A program made the translations under genes and the position numbers. Below are positions 24,738-34,732 of a stretch of DNA of 64,000 nucleotides, piece after piece; the stretch's first letter is position 1, and the number at the start of each line of letters is the position of its first letter. Source of the stretch: SXRF01 sp039808985 (GTDB lineage Bacteria; Pseudomonadota; Alphaproteobacteria; Rickettsiales; SXRF01). The notes under the pieces were generated by a model. It ran no database searches. It was not told the DNA's origin and saw nothing but the letters and a program-made list of their open reading frames with translations. The stretch lies in the NCBI GenBank assembly GCA_039808985.1, contig JBDHUC010000008.1, forward strand, positions 1 through 64,000, written 5' to 3'.

Positions 24738-26748
24738 ATTGCTTTTTATTCGCCTTACCGGTTTTCTTTTCGGAATTTTCCAGCTTGTCTATTATATTGC
24801 GCAGGCGGGCGGCTTCTTCAAATTCAAGATCGGAAGCGGCTTCAAGCATTTTGCCGCGCAGCTTGGCGATATATTTATCCTTATCCTTGCCGTCATCTTT
24901 CACATCATATTTCTTGAGGGTGGTAGCAACGGTATAATGATCCTGCTCATAAACCGATTCGATAATTTCTCCGATTTTCTTGCTTACTGAAGCAGGTGTT
25001 ATGCCATTGGCTTCATTATAAGCCATCTGAACCTTACGGCGGCGATCGGTTTCATCCAGCGCTATACGCATGGAGTTGGTTATTTTATCGGCATATAGAA
25101 TCACGAGGCTATCAACATTGCGTGCCGCCCGGCCTATGGTCTGGATAAGCGATGTTGCCGAACGCAGGAAACCTTCCTTGTCAGCATCGAGGATGGCCAC
25201 CAGGCCGCATTCGGGTATATCGAGCCCTTCACGCAGCAGATTTACACCAATCAGAACATCGAATTTGCCAAGGCGCAGATCGCGGATGATCTCTATGCGC
25301 TCCAGCGTTTCCACATCCGAATGCAGGTAGCGCACACCTATACCTGCCTCATTCATATAATCGGTAAGCTCTTCGGCCATGCGCTTGGTAAGGGTTGTGA
25401 CCAGGACACGTTGTTTCTTTTTAATTCGGATATGGCATTCAGCCAGCAGGTCATCAACCTGCGAGGCAACCGGACGTATATCGCAAGGCGGGTCTATAAG
25501 CCCGGTTGGACGGATTATCTGCTCAATAAATGCGCCGCCGGTTGCTTCCAGCTCCCACTTGCCAGGAGTCGCTGAAACAAATACGGAATCAGGGCGGCGC
25601 GCATCCCATTCTTCAAAGGTCAAAGGGCGGTTGTCCAATGCAGAAGGCAGGCGGAACCCATATTCCACCAAAGTATTTTTCCGCGCCCTGTCACCGCTGG
25701 ACATGCCGCCTATCTGCGGCACAGTGACATGGCTTTCATCTACAAATAACAATGCATTTTTTGGCAGGTACTGGAATAACGTTGGCGGCGGTTCACCCGT
25801 CCCGGTTCCGGCAAGGTAACGTGAGTAATTCTCGATCCCGCGGCAGGAGCCTGTTTCCATAAGCATTTCCAGGTCATAAGTTGTGCGCTGTTCCAGGCGC
25901 TGGGCCTCCAGCAATTTCCCAGTATTGTAAAACTGATCTAATCGGGTTTTAAGTTCGCTTTTTATCTGGATTATCGCCTTTTCTACAGTCGGGCGCGGGG
26001 TTACGTAATGGCTGTTGGCATAGATAGTTATTTCATCAAGCTTTACTTTTACCTCTCCGGTAAGCGGATCAAATTCATTGATTATCTCCACCTCATCGCC
26101 AAAAAAGGAAATGCGCCATGCGGTGTCTTCATAATGCGCGGGAAATAAATCTATCGTATCGCCACGTACACGGAAAGTGCCACGGGAAAAATCCATGTCA
26201 TTACGCTTATATTGCAGCTCGACAAGGCTTTTTATAAACTCACGCTGGGTTTTTGTTTCACCACGCCTTATGGTCTGCGTCATCTGCGAATACATTTCCA
26301 CCGAGCCGATACCATAAATGCAGGAAACCGAGGCAACAACTATTACATCCTTGCGCTCAAGCATGGCGCGGGTTGCGGAATGGCGCATCCGGTCTATCTG
26401 CTCATTAACCGAGGAGTCTTTTTCAATAAAAGTATCGCTCTTGGGGACGTAGGCTTCGGGCTGGTAATAATCATAATAGGAAACAAAATATTCAACGGCA
26501 TTATGCGGAAAAAAACTTTTCATCTCTGAATAAAGCTGGGCAGCAAGGGTTTTATTATGCGCCATTATGAGCGCCGGGCGCTGGGTTTGCTGGATGACAT
26601 GCGCCATGGTAAAAGTTTTTCCCGAACCGGTAACGCCGAGCAATACCTGGTCGTGCTCATGTTTACCAAGTCCGGAAACCAGGCCTGCAATCGCCGCAGG
26701 CTGATCGCCTGCCGGTTTATAATCAGAAACTAGCTGGAAGTTTGCCAT
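24736..26748 (-). CDS. uvrB: UvrABC excision nuclease subunit B
   Basis: A 670-residue helicase-fold protein of nucleotide excision repair. Walker A GVTGSGKT is near residue 39. The beta-hairpin region YYDYYQPEAYVP that clamps damaged DNA follows, then DESHVTVPQ, helicase motifs such as GRAARN, and a C-terminal UVR/UvrC-interaction motif (LEFEEAARLRNIIDKLE). Length and order are typical. It lies directly after the Tad pilus genes on the same strand, without relation to them. Confidence 0.97.
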   Translation of the reverse strand: MANFQLVSDYKPAGDQPAAIAGLVSGLGKHEHDQVLLGVTGSGKTFTMAHVIQQTQRPALIMAHNKTLAAQLYSEMKSFFPHNAVEYFVSYYDYYQPEAYVPKSDTFIEKDSSVNEQIDRMRHSATRAMLERKDVIVVASVSCIYGIGSVEMYSQMTQTIRRGETKTQREFIKSLVELQYKRNDMDFSRGTFRVRGDTIDLFPAHYEDTAWRISFFGDEVEIINEFDPLTGEVKVKLDEITIYANSHYVTPRPTVEKAIIQIKSELKTRLDQFYNTGKLLEAQRLEQRTTYDLEMLMETGSCRGIENYSRYLAGTGTGEPPPTLFQYLPKNALLFVDESHVTVPQIGGMSSGDRARKNTLVEYGFRLPSALDNRPLTFEEWDARRPDSVFVSATPGKWELEATGGAFIEQIIRPTGLIDPPCDIRPVASQVDDLLAECHIRIKKKQRVLVTTLTKRMAEELTDYMNEAGIGVRYLHSDVETLERIEIIRDLRLGKFDVLIGVNLLREGLDIPECGLVAILDADKEGFLRSATSLIQTIGRAARNVDSLVILYADKITNSMRIALDETDRRRKVQMAYNEANGITPASVSKKIGEIIESVYEQDHYTVATTLKKYDVKDDGKDKDKYIAKLRGKMLEAASDLEFEEAARLRNIIDKLENSEKKTGKANKKQ

Positions 26749-26811
26749 ATTGATACTGGTATTACGCCGGGAATTAAAATTCCATATTAAACACAGCGAT
26801 ATATCTGGCTA

Positions 26812-27753
26812 TTATTTATGATTACCAAATATGCCGCCCTGTTCATTTAATTTTATAACCGCAGGCCCAAGTATTATCATGAATAATGCCGGAAGGATAA
26901 ATAAAATCAAAGGCAGGGTGATTAATGCCGGAAGGCGTGCCGCGCGCTCTTCAGCTTTTAACATACGGTCGGTACGCTGCTCTTCAGCGATCATGCGCAT
27001 GGTATCTACCAGGCTGGTTCCGAATCTTTCCGCTTGAATGAGAGAAGAAACAAGTGTGCGTACGGCCCCGGTAGCAGCACGATCACCAAAATTCTGCAAT
27101 GCCTGAACACGATCACTCATCATGGTCATTTCAAAGCGGGTACGCTCGAATTCAGCAGCAACAATAGGGTGCGAGTCCTTCATTTCTTTGCACACACGGG
27201 CAAAGGCAGCATCAATACCAAGTCCGGATTCAACGCATATAAGTATCATATCCAGAGCATCCGGGAAAGTTTTGGTAAGCTCCTGTATCCTTTTTTGTTC
27301 GCTATTCTTTAAAAAAAGGCTGCTGCCGAACGAACCAACAACTACCAGTAGCAGCGAGGTTATAAATAATGCCAGATGCTCCTTGTAGCTTTCGCGGTTC
27401 ACAAAAAACAACTGGAACAAAATATAAACACCTATAACCAGGACAACCGGCTGGACGACGCGCTTGAAGAAGATAAAATAAATAAGCGCTTTCTGGCTGT
27501 TGTAACCAGCCTTTGCAAGCATGATAGAGCTGCTGCGCTGGTGCTGCAGATTAACGCCAAAAATCGTAAGAAGCTGTTTAAGCACTATAGCAGTAGCGGT
27601 AAGGCCGTGCCCTTCCTGCTCCGGAAGCACCTCAGCTACCTGCTCGGCCCGCGCTTTATTGCGGTCTTTGCTGAATAAGCTGACCATAGCCATGTAAGCA
27701 GTAAAAATGCCTACAGCTATTAACGCGTAGCTTAAATATTGTGAATAATCCAT
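26812..27753 (-). CDS. tadC: Tad pilus assembly membrane protein TadC
   Basis: A 313-residue inner-membrane protein of the type II secretion F (GspF/TadC) family. N-terminal helix at about residues 7-25, further helices near 95-150 and a C-terminal pair near 270-305 flank a cytosolic T2SSF domain (FPDALDMILICVESGLGIDAAFARVCKEM). With TadB it forms the inner-membrane platform on which the TadA ATPase acts. It starts three bases after tadB ends and is the last Tad gene here. Confidence 0.92.
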   Translation of the reverse strand: MDYSQYLSYALIAVGIFTAYMAMVSLFSKDRNKARAEQVAEVLPEQEGHGLTATAIVLKQLLTIFGVNLQHQRSSSIMLAKAGYNSQKALIYFIFFKRVVQPVVLVIGVYILFQLFFVNRESYKEHLALFITSLLLVVVGSFGSSLFLKNSEQKRIQELTKTFPDALDMILICVESGLGIDAAFARVCKEMKDSHPIVAAEFERTRFEMTMMSDRVQALQNFGDRAATGAVRTLVSSLIQAERFGTSLVDTMRMIAEEQRTDRMLKAEERAARLPALITLPLILFILPALFMIILGPAVIKLNEQGGIFGNHK

Positions 27754-27756
27754 ATA

Positions 27757-28746
27757 CTATATCTCCATATTAACCATATTGCGGATGATCCATACACCAA
27801 TCCCTATTGTAATTATCGTGGCGGCGATAATCATATGGCCAAGCTTTGTAACAAAGAGGGGAACAAGGTAATTAGGGTCAACAATATGGATAGCAAGCGC
27901 TACAATCAAAGGCAAAGCACCAAGCACCCAGCCGGTAAACCTGCCTTCGGAAGTAATGGCAAAAATCTTCTTGGCCATCATTTTGCGCTTACGGATAAGA
28001 GATGAGAGGTTGCCAAGCACTTCAGCAAGGCTTCCGCCAACTTCCTGCTGCAAGGTAAGAACTACTACGAAGAAGTTTATATCCGGCGTATGCATCCTTT
28101 TGCCAAGGCGCACCAGTGCGTCAACCAGGGTGCTGCCATGGACCACTTCAGTGGACATTTTTTTAAATTCTTCGCTGGTTGGCGCCTGCATGCTTTCTGC
28201 AACCATGTTAACTGCGGCATTAAGGGGGAAACCTGACTTAACGCTGCGTACAATAATATCAAGCGCATCAGGGAACTGGTCGATGAATTTGCGGATACGG
28301 CTCTGCCTGTTGCTTTCAATAATGCGCCACGCCGCAAGATATGTCCCTGCTATTGCGCACAACAGGATTACAATTCCATTTTTTGTTATATGCATGAGGG
28401 GAAGGAGCATCATAATGGCAAAAAATATGCCGACACAGGTTACGAAGAAACGGTCAACAGAACTGGCCATACCGGCTCGCACCAGGTATTTATGGGAAAA
28501 TTTGCCAAGCGGCATCGAATAATATATACGCGCCAAAACCCCGGTTGATTGCATACGATCGCTGCGCAGGTCAGCTTCCAGCTCGCTGCCATCGCTTTCT
28601 TCTTCCCCGGATTGCTCAAGATCCTTTAACTGCTTGCGGGTAAAAGTTGTGGAATCATCAGTAAAGCTTTTAGGAAGCAGCAAAACGCCGATTACATATA
28701 CCAGAACGCCAACAAAAAAGGCTATAACTATCGGAAATGAACTCAT
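27757..28746 (-). CDS. tadB: Tad pilus assembly membrane protein TadB
   Basis: A 329-residue T2SSF-family protein. One N-terminal helix (residues 5-24) and paired helices near 100-150 precede the conserved cytosolic domain (FPDALDIIVRSVKSGFPLNAAVNMVAESM; LTLQQEVGGSLAEVLGNLSSLIRKRKMM). Two C-terminal helices follow. Partner of TadC in the Tad platform. It lies between cpaF and tadC in the standard order. Confidence 0.93.
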   Translation of the reverse strand: MSSFPIVIAFFVGVLVYVIGVLLLPKSFTDDSTTFTRKQLKDLEQSGEEESDGSELEADLRSDRMQSTGVLARIYYSMPLGKFSHKYLVRAGMASSVDRFFVTCVGIFFAIMMLLPLMHITKNGIVILLCAIAGTYLAAWRIIESNRQSRIRKFIDQFPDALDIIVRSVKSGFPLNAAVNMVAESMQAPTSEEFKKMSTEVVHGSTLVDALVRLGKRMHTPDINFFVVVLTLQQEVGGSLAEVLGNLSSLIRKRKMMAKKIFAITSEGRFTGWVLGALPLIVALAIHIVDPNYLVPLFVTKLGHMIIAATIITIGIGVWIIRNMVNMEI

Positions 28747-28775
28747 ATTTTATCCATATTTATATTTTATATATC

Positions 28776-30227
28776 CTAGCTATTATCAGTTAAACCAAGG
28801 CTAGCCAACATTTCTTTTTCAAAGCCAAAATACGATGCCTGGGACAGAAATACCGGTTTAACACCGGTGCAGTAAAATTCACCGGTAAGTATGCCATCTT
28901 CACCCATATGCCCCGACCTGAACCCGAACAGGAGCTGCGTCGCTATTTCGCCACCTTCCATACCAATCACCTCTTCAACATGGGTAATACGGCGCTTACC
29001 ATCCCTTTGCCTTGCCACCTGCACTATCAGATGCAGCGCGCTTGCTATCTGGCTCTTAAGCGACCCCGAAGACATATTAACCTTCGACATGCCAACCAGG
29101 TTCTCTATTCGGCTCAAGGCATCGCGCGGCGTATTGGCATGGATTGTGGCCATTGAACCATCATGACCTGTATTCATCGCTGACAATACGTCGATTACCT
29201 CATCACTTCGTATTTCCCCGATAATAATACGGTCAGGGCGCATGCGAAGCGCGTTTTTAACCAACTGGCGGGCCGTAATCTCACCTGCCCCCTGCATATT
29301 AGGCGGACGGGTTTCCATACGCAATACGTGCGGCTGCTGAAGCTGCAGCTCGGCTGTATCCTCAACGGTTATAACACGCTCTTTATGCTCAATACTTCCC
29401 GATAATGCATTAAGCAAAGTTGTTTTACCGCTACCAGTACCGCCAGATATTAATATATTTAAACGAATATGTCCACAAATTGACAAAAAATCTACCATTT
29501 GCTTATTCATTGAGCCAAAATCCACATATTCCTTGAGGGCTATTTTCTGACGGCGGAACTTACGGATTGAAACCAGTGAGCCATCAAGTGCAAGCGGCGG
29601 AATTATAGCATTAAAACGCGAGCCATCAGGCATTCTCGCATCCACCATAGGGCTGGACTCGTCTACGCGCCTTCCCACGATTGACACAATTTTCTGGATA
29701 ACGTTCAACAAATGCTTTTCGCTGGTAAAATTTATGTCAGTTAAGGCAATTTTGCCATTTTTCTCAACAAATACGCGCTTACTGCCGTTAATCATAATAT
29801 CGGAAACATCAGGATCGGCCATTAACACTTCCAAAGGGCCAAATCCCAGCAGGTCATCAATTGCCTGCTCGACCAGCAGGCTGACCTGTCCGGTGGTGAG
29901 GGGAATTGAGATTTCTTCGCGGATTATCTGAGAGGCTATCTCCCCCACCCGCGACCGCTTCATCTCATCGGTCATCTGCTCTAAAAGACCGAATTCTATG
30001 CGGTCGAGGATTTTTTCCGTAAGATATGACTTAGCTAAAAGATACTCATCATTTTCCAGGCTTTTATCTTTAAAAAAAAGCTCTATTTTATACCAGTCGT
30101 TATCTTCATGCTTAGAGGAGAAAATACCATTGTCATTAAAGCGGTTTTTAAGGGTTATTTTCTCTATATTACGGAATTGCTTGGTATCGACAAGCTCGGT
30201 TCCTTCGGAATGTTTTTTACCAAACAT
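28776..30227 (-). CDS. cpaF: Tad/Flp pilus assembly ATPase (CpaF/TadA)
   Basis: A 483-residue secretion ATPase of the VirB11/PilT superfamily that powers Flp pilus assembly. Walker A is GGTGSGKTTLLNAL near residue 263. Asp-box RVITVEDTAELQL, the His box and Walker B (RPDRIIIGEIRSDEV) and GHDGSMATIHANTP follow. The N-terminal region (LDRIEFGLLEQMTDEMKRSRVGEI) is CpaF-like. It lies four bases after cpaE. Confidence 0.95.
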   Translation of the reverse strand: MFGKKHSEGTELVDTKQFRNIEKITLKNRFNDNGIFSSKHEDNDWYKIELFFKDKSLENDEYLLAKSYLTEKILDRIEFGLLEQMTDEMKRSRVGEIASQIIREEISIPLTTGQVSLLVEQAIDDLLGFGPLEVLMADPDVSDIMINGSKRVFVEKNGKIALTDINFTSEKHLLNVIQKIVSIVGRRVDESSPMVDARMPDGSRFNAIIPPLALDGSLVSIRKFRRQKIALKEYVDFGSMNKQMVDFLSICGHIRLNILISGGTGSGKTTLLNALSGSIEHKERVITVEDTAELQLQQPHVLRMETRPPNMQGAGEITARQLVKNALRMRPDRIIIGEIRSDEVIDVLSAMNTGHDGSMATIHANTPRDALSRIENLVGMSKVNMSSGSLKSQIASALHLIVQVARQRDGKRRITHVEEVIGMEGGEIATQLLFGFRSGHMGEDGILTGEFYCTGVKPVFLSQASYFGFEKEMLASLGLTDNS

Positions 30228-30230
30228 ATG

Positions 30231-31466
30231 CTATCCGCTCTTTTTGCCTAAAAAGGTAAGCAGGTTGATACGTCCGCCGCTGCCTAGCTGCGAATTACCT
30301 GATTTTTTGCCATCTGAGCCTTTACTTGCCAGTATGCTTTGTGTGAACTGGCGTATCTGCTGCTGGAGAAGTATGTTCTGCCCTATTTCAAAAAGGGTTT
30401 TTCCTTTGGATTCAGCGCTAACCACCGACTTAATATCATTGCTCAGGAAAGCCTCTATCTTATTGTGGGTTATGCGTTCAAAATCCTGAACTGTAATCCC
30501 TTCTTTAAATTTCGCACCACTACGGTTGATAACAAGAGAAATTGATTTTTCAGAAATACCCATGGCCTGCCATATGGCAAGAAGCCTTGAGGAATGCGTA
30601 AGAGAACGCAACCAGAGCTGGGCCACAATTACAACATGGTCTGAATATGTTACCGAGGCCGCTGTCCACCCTGTCCAGATATGTGGAATATCAAGTATTA
30701 CGTAGCTGAATTTGGTTCTAAGCAGGCTTATCAGGTCGCGGATCAACTCCGGGCGGATCATGGGAAGCTGCCTAAGCTCATGCGGAGAGCCTATGATGCT
30801 TAGATTCCTGCCATACCTTACCAGCATTTTTTCGACAAGCAGGTCATCAACGCCGCGCTCCGGGAAATCAAACAATTCACGGATACCAAAAGGCGCTGTA
30901 AGATCCAGGCTTTTTGCTATAAGCCCGAATTGATAATCCATATCAATAAGCACTGTTGGCTGGTCAAATTCCTCAGCAAGGCAATAAGCCAGGTTAACCG
31001 CCATCGTGCTCGCTCCATCGCCAGATGCAGCGCTCATGCAGGATATAACCGTGCCTTTTTTCGATGATGCAGAAACTACGCTGCTTTCATAACCGCTTTG
31101 CAACAATACATTGCGCAGGTCACTAACCTTGGCTGGCCTTGCGCAATATTCAGAAACGCCACGAGCGCGCAGTTCACGGTAAAAATTTATATCATTGACA
31201 GAGCCGATAACAACCACACGCACCTTAGGCTCGCAATGCAATGAAAGCTCATCAAGATCAGCAAATATTTCAGTGCTCTTATCTGCAATATCAATTATCA
31301 GGTAATCAGGAGAAACCGAACGGGCATTGAGCGCCGCCACGGCATCATTAATGCCGCCAACAACCATCTGCGCATCCGGATAACCGAGTCCGTTCGCCAA
31401 TGTGCTAAGGTTTAGTCTCTCTTCCGGATCATAACATATAATTAAAAGAGGACTTAAAGCACTCAT
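30231..31466 (-). CDS. cpaE: pilus assembly protein CpaE/TadZ (receiver-like plus ParA-like)
   Basis: A 411-residue protein: an atypical response-regulator-like N-terminal domain (residues 1-125) and a ParA/MinD-like ATPase domain. The deviant Walker A reads SAASGDGASTMA (145-156) and lacks the usual P-loop lysine, as in other TadZ/CpaE proteins. DMDYQFGL is the Walker A'-following segment. In Caulobacter CpaE places the pilus machine at the cell pole. It lies between cpaD and cpaF in the usual order. Confidence 0.9.
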   Translation of the reverse strand: MSALSPLLIICYDPEERLNLSTLANGLGYPDAQMVVGGINDAVAALNARSVSPDYLIIDIADKSTEIFADLDELSLHCEPKVRVVVIGSVNDINFYRELRARGVSEYCARPAKVSDLRNVLLQSGYESSVVSASSKKGTVISCMSAASGDGASTMAVNLAYCLAEEFDQPTVLIDMDYQFGLIAKSLDLTAPFGIRELFDFPERGVDDLLVEKMLVRYGRNLSIIGSPHELRQLPMIRPELIRDLISLLRTKFSYVILDIPHIWTGWTAASVTYSDHVVIVAQLWLRSLTHSSRLLAIWQAMGISEKSISLVINRSGAKFKEGITVQDFERITHNKIEAFLSNDIKSVVSAESKGKTLFEIGQNILLQQQIRQFTQSILASKGSDGKKSGNSQLGSGGRINLLTFLGKKSG

Positions 31467-31532
31467 GGATTATCCCTTTAAGAATTGATACGCAGGTATA
31501 ATTCCTGAAAAATTATGTAATGCATTTATTGA

Positions 31533-32123
31533 CTATTTTCCACCCAGGGACGGACTCCAATCAGTGCTTTTAACCTGACGCACAGCCATATTCTGCATAT
31601 ATGAACGGTAAGACTGGTTAGCCTTTTCAGCATCCGGCAAGTCTAACAGGGCAGGATTAGTAAATTCATGCTTATCACTGACCATCTGAACTATATTACC
31701 AGCAACCGCACATCCGAAAGATGGATGGTTAAAGCTGCGGTTCCCTTCCATATTATCTATGAAATGCGGGTTACAATCACGGGCAACCACCCTTTCATAT
31801 GTAAGCACAACACGGTTATTCTGTTCGTTGCTCAAACGAATAGGCACTGAATTGCGCTCAAATATTTCTTTTGCCTGGGTGCAGCGGGCGCTTTTGAAAG
31901 AACATTTAAGCTGGGCGCTGGAAGGGCGGTCTTCAGCAACCATTTCCGCAAGCTTGGTCAAAGAGTTCTTAGGCTTCAGGCTGAAGGTAACAGTTTCAGA
32001 AGAACGATCTATAAAGCGCTCAGGATCACCACGGTTAACATAAACTTCGTTTGGCGTCCTGTCGCAGGCAGCAACTGATAAAAGGCAAGCAAGCAAACTG
32101 TATTTTTTAAGTGACTGTTTCAT
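31533..32123 (-). CDS. cpaD: CpaD-like pilus assembly lipoprotein
   Basis: A 196-residue lipoprotein with lipobox SVAAC (Cys20). It contains the CpaD-type core: VTFSLKPKNSLTKLAEMVAE, then NNRVVLTYERVVARDCNPHF and FGCAVAGNIVQMVSDKHEF. CpaD family proteins associate with the secretin in the outer membrane. It starts two bases after cpaC, so it is co-translated. Confidence 0.88.
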   Translation of the reverse strand: MKQSLKKYSLLACLLSVAACDRTPNEVYVNRGDPERFIDRSSETVTFSLKPKNSLTKLAEMVAEDRPSSAQLKCSFKSARCTQAKEIFERNSVPIRLSNEQNNRVVLTYERVVARDCNPHFIDNMEGNRSFNHPSFGCAVAGNIVQMVSDKHEFTNPALLDLPDAEKANQSYRSYMQNMAVRQVKSTDWSPSLGGK

Positions 32124-32125
32124 AA

Positions 32126-33619
32126 TTAATCCACCATAAAGCCGGTTGGCCCCTCTAATTGAGGAACTTTCGCAGAATGTTCATCAGTTGTAATCGCACC
32201 TAACGCTCCGTAGAAGAACATTTCCATCTGGCTCGCCGGACGGAAATCATCAGTAGGAGCTTTAACTTCCGAAGCCTTAAGCGGGTCAACAATATAAGGG
32301 GTTACTGTAATAACCAGCTCAGATTCATTACGCTGGAACTCAGTGCTCCTAAATAACGCACCTAAAACCGGAAGCTCTTTAAGGCCTGGAAGCTGGTCGA
32401 TACTGGCTTTGGTATTATCCTTGATCAACCCAGCTATCATGAAGCTTTCGCCTGGGGCAAGCTCAACTGTCGTCCTTGCACGGCGGGTAGTGATACTTGG
32501 GATGGTAAAGCCACTCATAACCACAGAGTTAGCAGTAGAGATTTCTGAAACCTCAGGCTGGACCAACATACGGATGCGGTTTTCCGACAAGACGTCAGGG
32601 GTAAACTTCACTGAAACCCCAAAAGGTTTATATTCAACCGTTGCGCTGCTAGCTGCTCCAGTTGTGGCAACGCTAGGTGTAACCACTGGAATTTCACCTC
32701 CCGCCAGGAAATCCGCCTGCTCGCCGGAAACAGCAACCAGATTAGGCTCAGCAAGGGTTTTGATCAGGCCATCACGCTCAAGTGCGTTGATAACAGCGCC
32801 TACGCGATGATTGCTATTGCTGGACCAGGAAAAGCCCGATGTACCACGAAAATCATCAGGACTAGGAAGGGTATTCGGGCCTGCGGCACCAACAGCAAGG
32901 CCGGATATAGCACTTCCTAAGGCACCATTCATGCCAAAATTACCACCACTAAGCACGAAAGACGGGTCAACCCCCAAACGCTTCAAAGCGTCACGGTTAA
33001 CTTCAGATACGCGCACACGCAGCATAACCTGCTGCCCTGAAACCAACTTCATCATATTCAGGATTTTAGGATATGGGTTAAACTCAACCCCAACACCAGC
33101 TTTTGCCATGGACATTGCTTCCGCGCGTGATTCCCCAGCAGCATTACCCAGATATTCCTGTGTAACTTTCAGCGCCCGGTCAATAGAACTGTTATTATGC
33201 ACCTGCCCGGTAAGGGCAACGCTGGTATTTACCATTTCAACACCGATGGTTTCATCAGGTATCAGGTTTTTAAGCGCCCTGCGTATAGCCGGGAGATCAT
33301 AGCCAACGCTTACATCAAGCGTCTTTACAAGCTTTCCAGCGCTATCAAAAATACGGACATTGGTAGAACCTACATTTTTACCGATGAAGGTCAGGTTCTT
33401 AGCGCTATTTACATGCACATCAGCAATATCAGGATTTGCAATAACTATTTCCTTTACTGCATCCGGCATCTCAACAAGCGATGAACGGTTTACAGGCAAA
33501 AAAAGGCCAGAAATTGCAGGATTTGCAGATGCCGTGGGCACATATGCTGCAAAAGATGATAACGCACATGCGCATAAGCACATATATTTCATTCTGAAGC
33601 GATTTTTAAAAAATACCAT
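32126..33619 (-). CDS. cpaC: Tad pilus outer-membrane secretin (CpaC/RcpA)
   Basis: A 497-residue secretin. Signal peptide to about residue 32 (PTASA), a pilus N-terminal domain (SLVEMPDAVKEIVIANPDIADV), a BON domain, then the secretin domain (about 235-450) with VSGEQADFLAGGEIPVV and the signature VELAPGESFMIAGLIKD. It forms the pilus exit pore. The ATG at 33619 has AGGA six bases upstream; a later ATG at 33592 is possible. Confidence 0.94.
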   Translation of the reverse strand: MVFFKNRFRMKYMCLCACALSSFAAYVPTASANPAISGLFLPVNRSSLVEMPDAVKEIVIANPDIADVHVNSAKNLTFIGKNVGSTNVRIFDSAGKLVKTLDVSVGYDLPAIRRALKNLIPDETIGVEMVNTSVALTGQVHNNSSIDRALKVTQEYLGNAAGESRAEAMSMAKAGVGVEFNPYPKILNMMKLVSGQQVMLRVRVSEVNRDALKRLGVDPSFVLSGGNFGMNGALGSAISGLAVGAAGPNTLPSPDDFRGTSGFSWSSNSNHRVGAVINALERDGLIKTLAEPNLVAVSGEQADFLAGGEIPVVTPSVATTGAASSATVEYKPFGVSVKFTPDVLSENRIRMLVQPEVSEISTANSVVMSGFTIPSITTRRARTTVELAPGESFMIAGLIKDNTKASIDQLPGLKELPVLGALFRSTEFQRNESELVITVTPYIVDPLKASEVKAPTDDFRPASQMEMFFYGALGAITTDEHSAKVPQLEGPTGFMVD

Positions 33620-33655
33620 GTCAATCCTATTTATAATATTATTTGCCTATCAGCA

Positions 33656-34627
33656 TTACTTGTTAGTATTATTAATACGAGTATTAATCCTGTTATCCAT
33701 CGGGGTATCAGCACGCACGGTAGGAGGAACCGCAGCAGGAGGGGTACCGATAGCATCACCGCCAGCATCAGAAGCACCACGCATATCGCCACCCAAAGCA
33801 CTCGATACAGTTATTTTTCCACCAACACTTCCCGGGCCACGAATTACCATAAGCTCTGAAGAATGGGAAAGATCGCCAAGATTTGAAGGATCAACCGAAT
33901 TAGCGTTATCATCATGGATAGAGCGCAGAGAGAAAGAAAGCGTGCCATTTTTCTCAGCAAGGCGGATTAACTGCGCCATAGGCTCGGTAACTTCAAGGGT
34001 AAGACTGCTTGGGGCGACAGGCGCCGGCTTGGAAGGATCACCTTCACGCAAGTTCACCGCCAGAACACGCACATTGGCACCAAGGACCTCGGTAACTTCC
34101 GGCTTTCCAGCCGCACGGGCCGCCGATACATTGCCAGCGCCGTTTATAGAAGAATCGTGGGTATAGAGAAGATCAACCCTATCACCCGGGAATATGAAAC
34201 CAGCTATACCGGTTACCACATCGGTAGCAACAGTTATAGCGCGCATACCAGGAGGGAGCCCGGCAGCCAGGAACCCAGGGTCATTAGGATTGGCAAGCTT
34301 GCTTTTCATGAAGGGTTCATGCGCATTAATCGCTGAGCGCGCCACCGTCCCTATAATATCCTGGCCACCTTTGTCACCAAGAACAAAATTATCCATAACC
34401 AGGTTTTCCGGCCAAGGCTGCTTGTCAATCATAGAGCTGGTGATGATGGTTCCGACAGGGATGTTATTCCTTGCCATCAACACATCAATCGTTTTAACAT
34501 TGATTTCCTTTGAAGGGGCTTCAGCCTGACCAACAACGGCAGGCGTTGAAGAATCGGTTATACGGAATGCCACAACAGAGGCAACAAGCGCAAGAACCGC
34601 AATGATACTGAAAAATATAAATTTCAT
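33656..34627 (-). CDS. cpaB: Flp pilus assembly protein CpaB/RcpC
   Basis: A 323-residue protein with one N-terminal membrane helix (residues 2-20), a SAF domain (KTIDVLMARNNIPVGTIITSSMIDKQPWP) and the RcpC/CpaB domain (MRAITVATDVVTGIAGFIFPGDRVDLLYTH). It carries a Gly/Ala/Pro-rich tail. It is the first gene of the pilus operon seen here. AGAGG precedes the start. No Flp pilin or prepilin peptidase gene lies upstream; the next gene is typA. Confidence 0.92.
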   Translation of the reverse strand: MKFIFFSIIAVLALVASVVAFRITDSSTPAVVGQAEAPSKEINVKTIDVLMARNNIPVGTIITSSMIDKQPWPENLVMDNFVLGDKGGQDIIGTVARSAINAHEPFMKSKLANPNDPGFLAAGLPPGMRAITVATDVVTGIAGFIFPGDRVDLLYTHDSSINGAGNVSAARAAGKPEVTEVLGANVRVLAVNLREGDPSKPAPVAPSSLTLEVTEPMAQLIRLAEKNGTLSFSLRSIHDDNANSVDPSNLGDLSHSSELMVIRGPGSVGGKITVSSALGGDMRGASDAGGDAIGTPPAAVPPTVRADTPMDNRINTRINNTNK

Positions 34628-34650
34628 CTAAATCTTTGCCTCTAAGTAGT

Positions 34651-34668
34651 ATCTTAATGTATTAAGAT
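34651..34668. promoter_or_regulatory. inverted repeat upstream of cpaB
   Basis: ATCTTAA-TGTA-TTAAGAT is a perfect seven-base palindrome about 24 bases before the cpaB start, in the gap after typA. It could be an operator or a weak RNA hairpin; there is no U-run. Confidence 0.35.
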
Positions 34669-34732
34669 TTATAAATAACGTTAATCATTAGAAACACATC
34701 CGCACGCAACTGTAAACAGGAATTTTTATCAT

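Noticed and set aside
34628..34732. Search for a Flp pilin gene upstream of cpaB
   Set aside because: The gap is only about 105 bases and holds no open frame with a prepilin motif.
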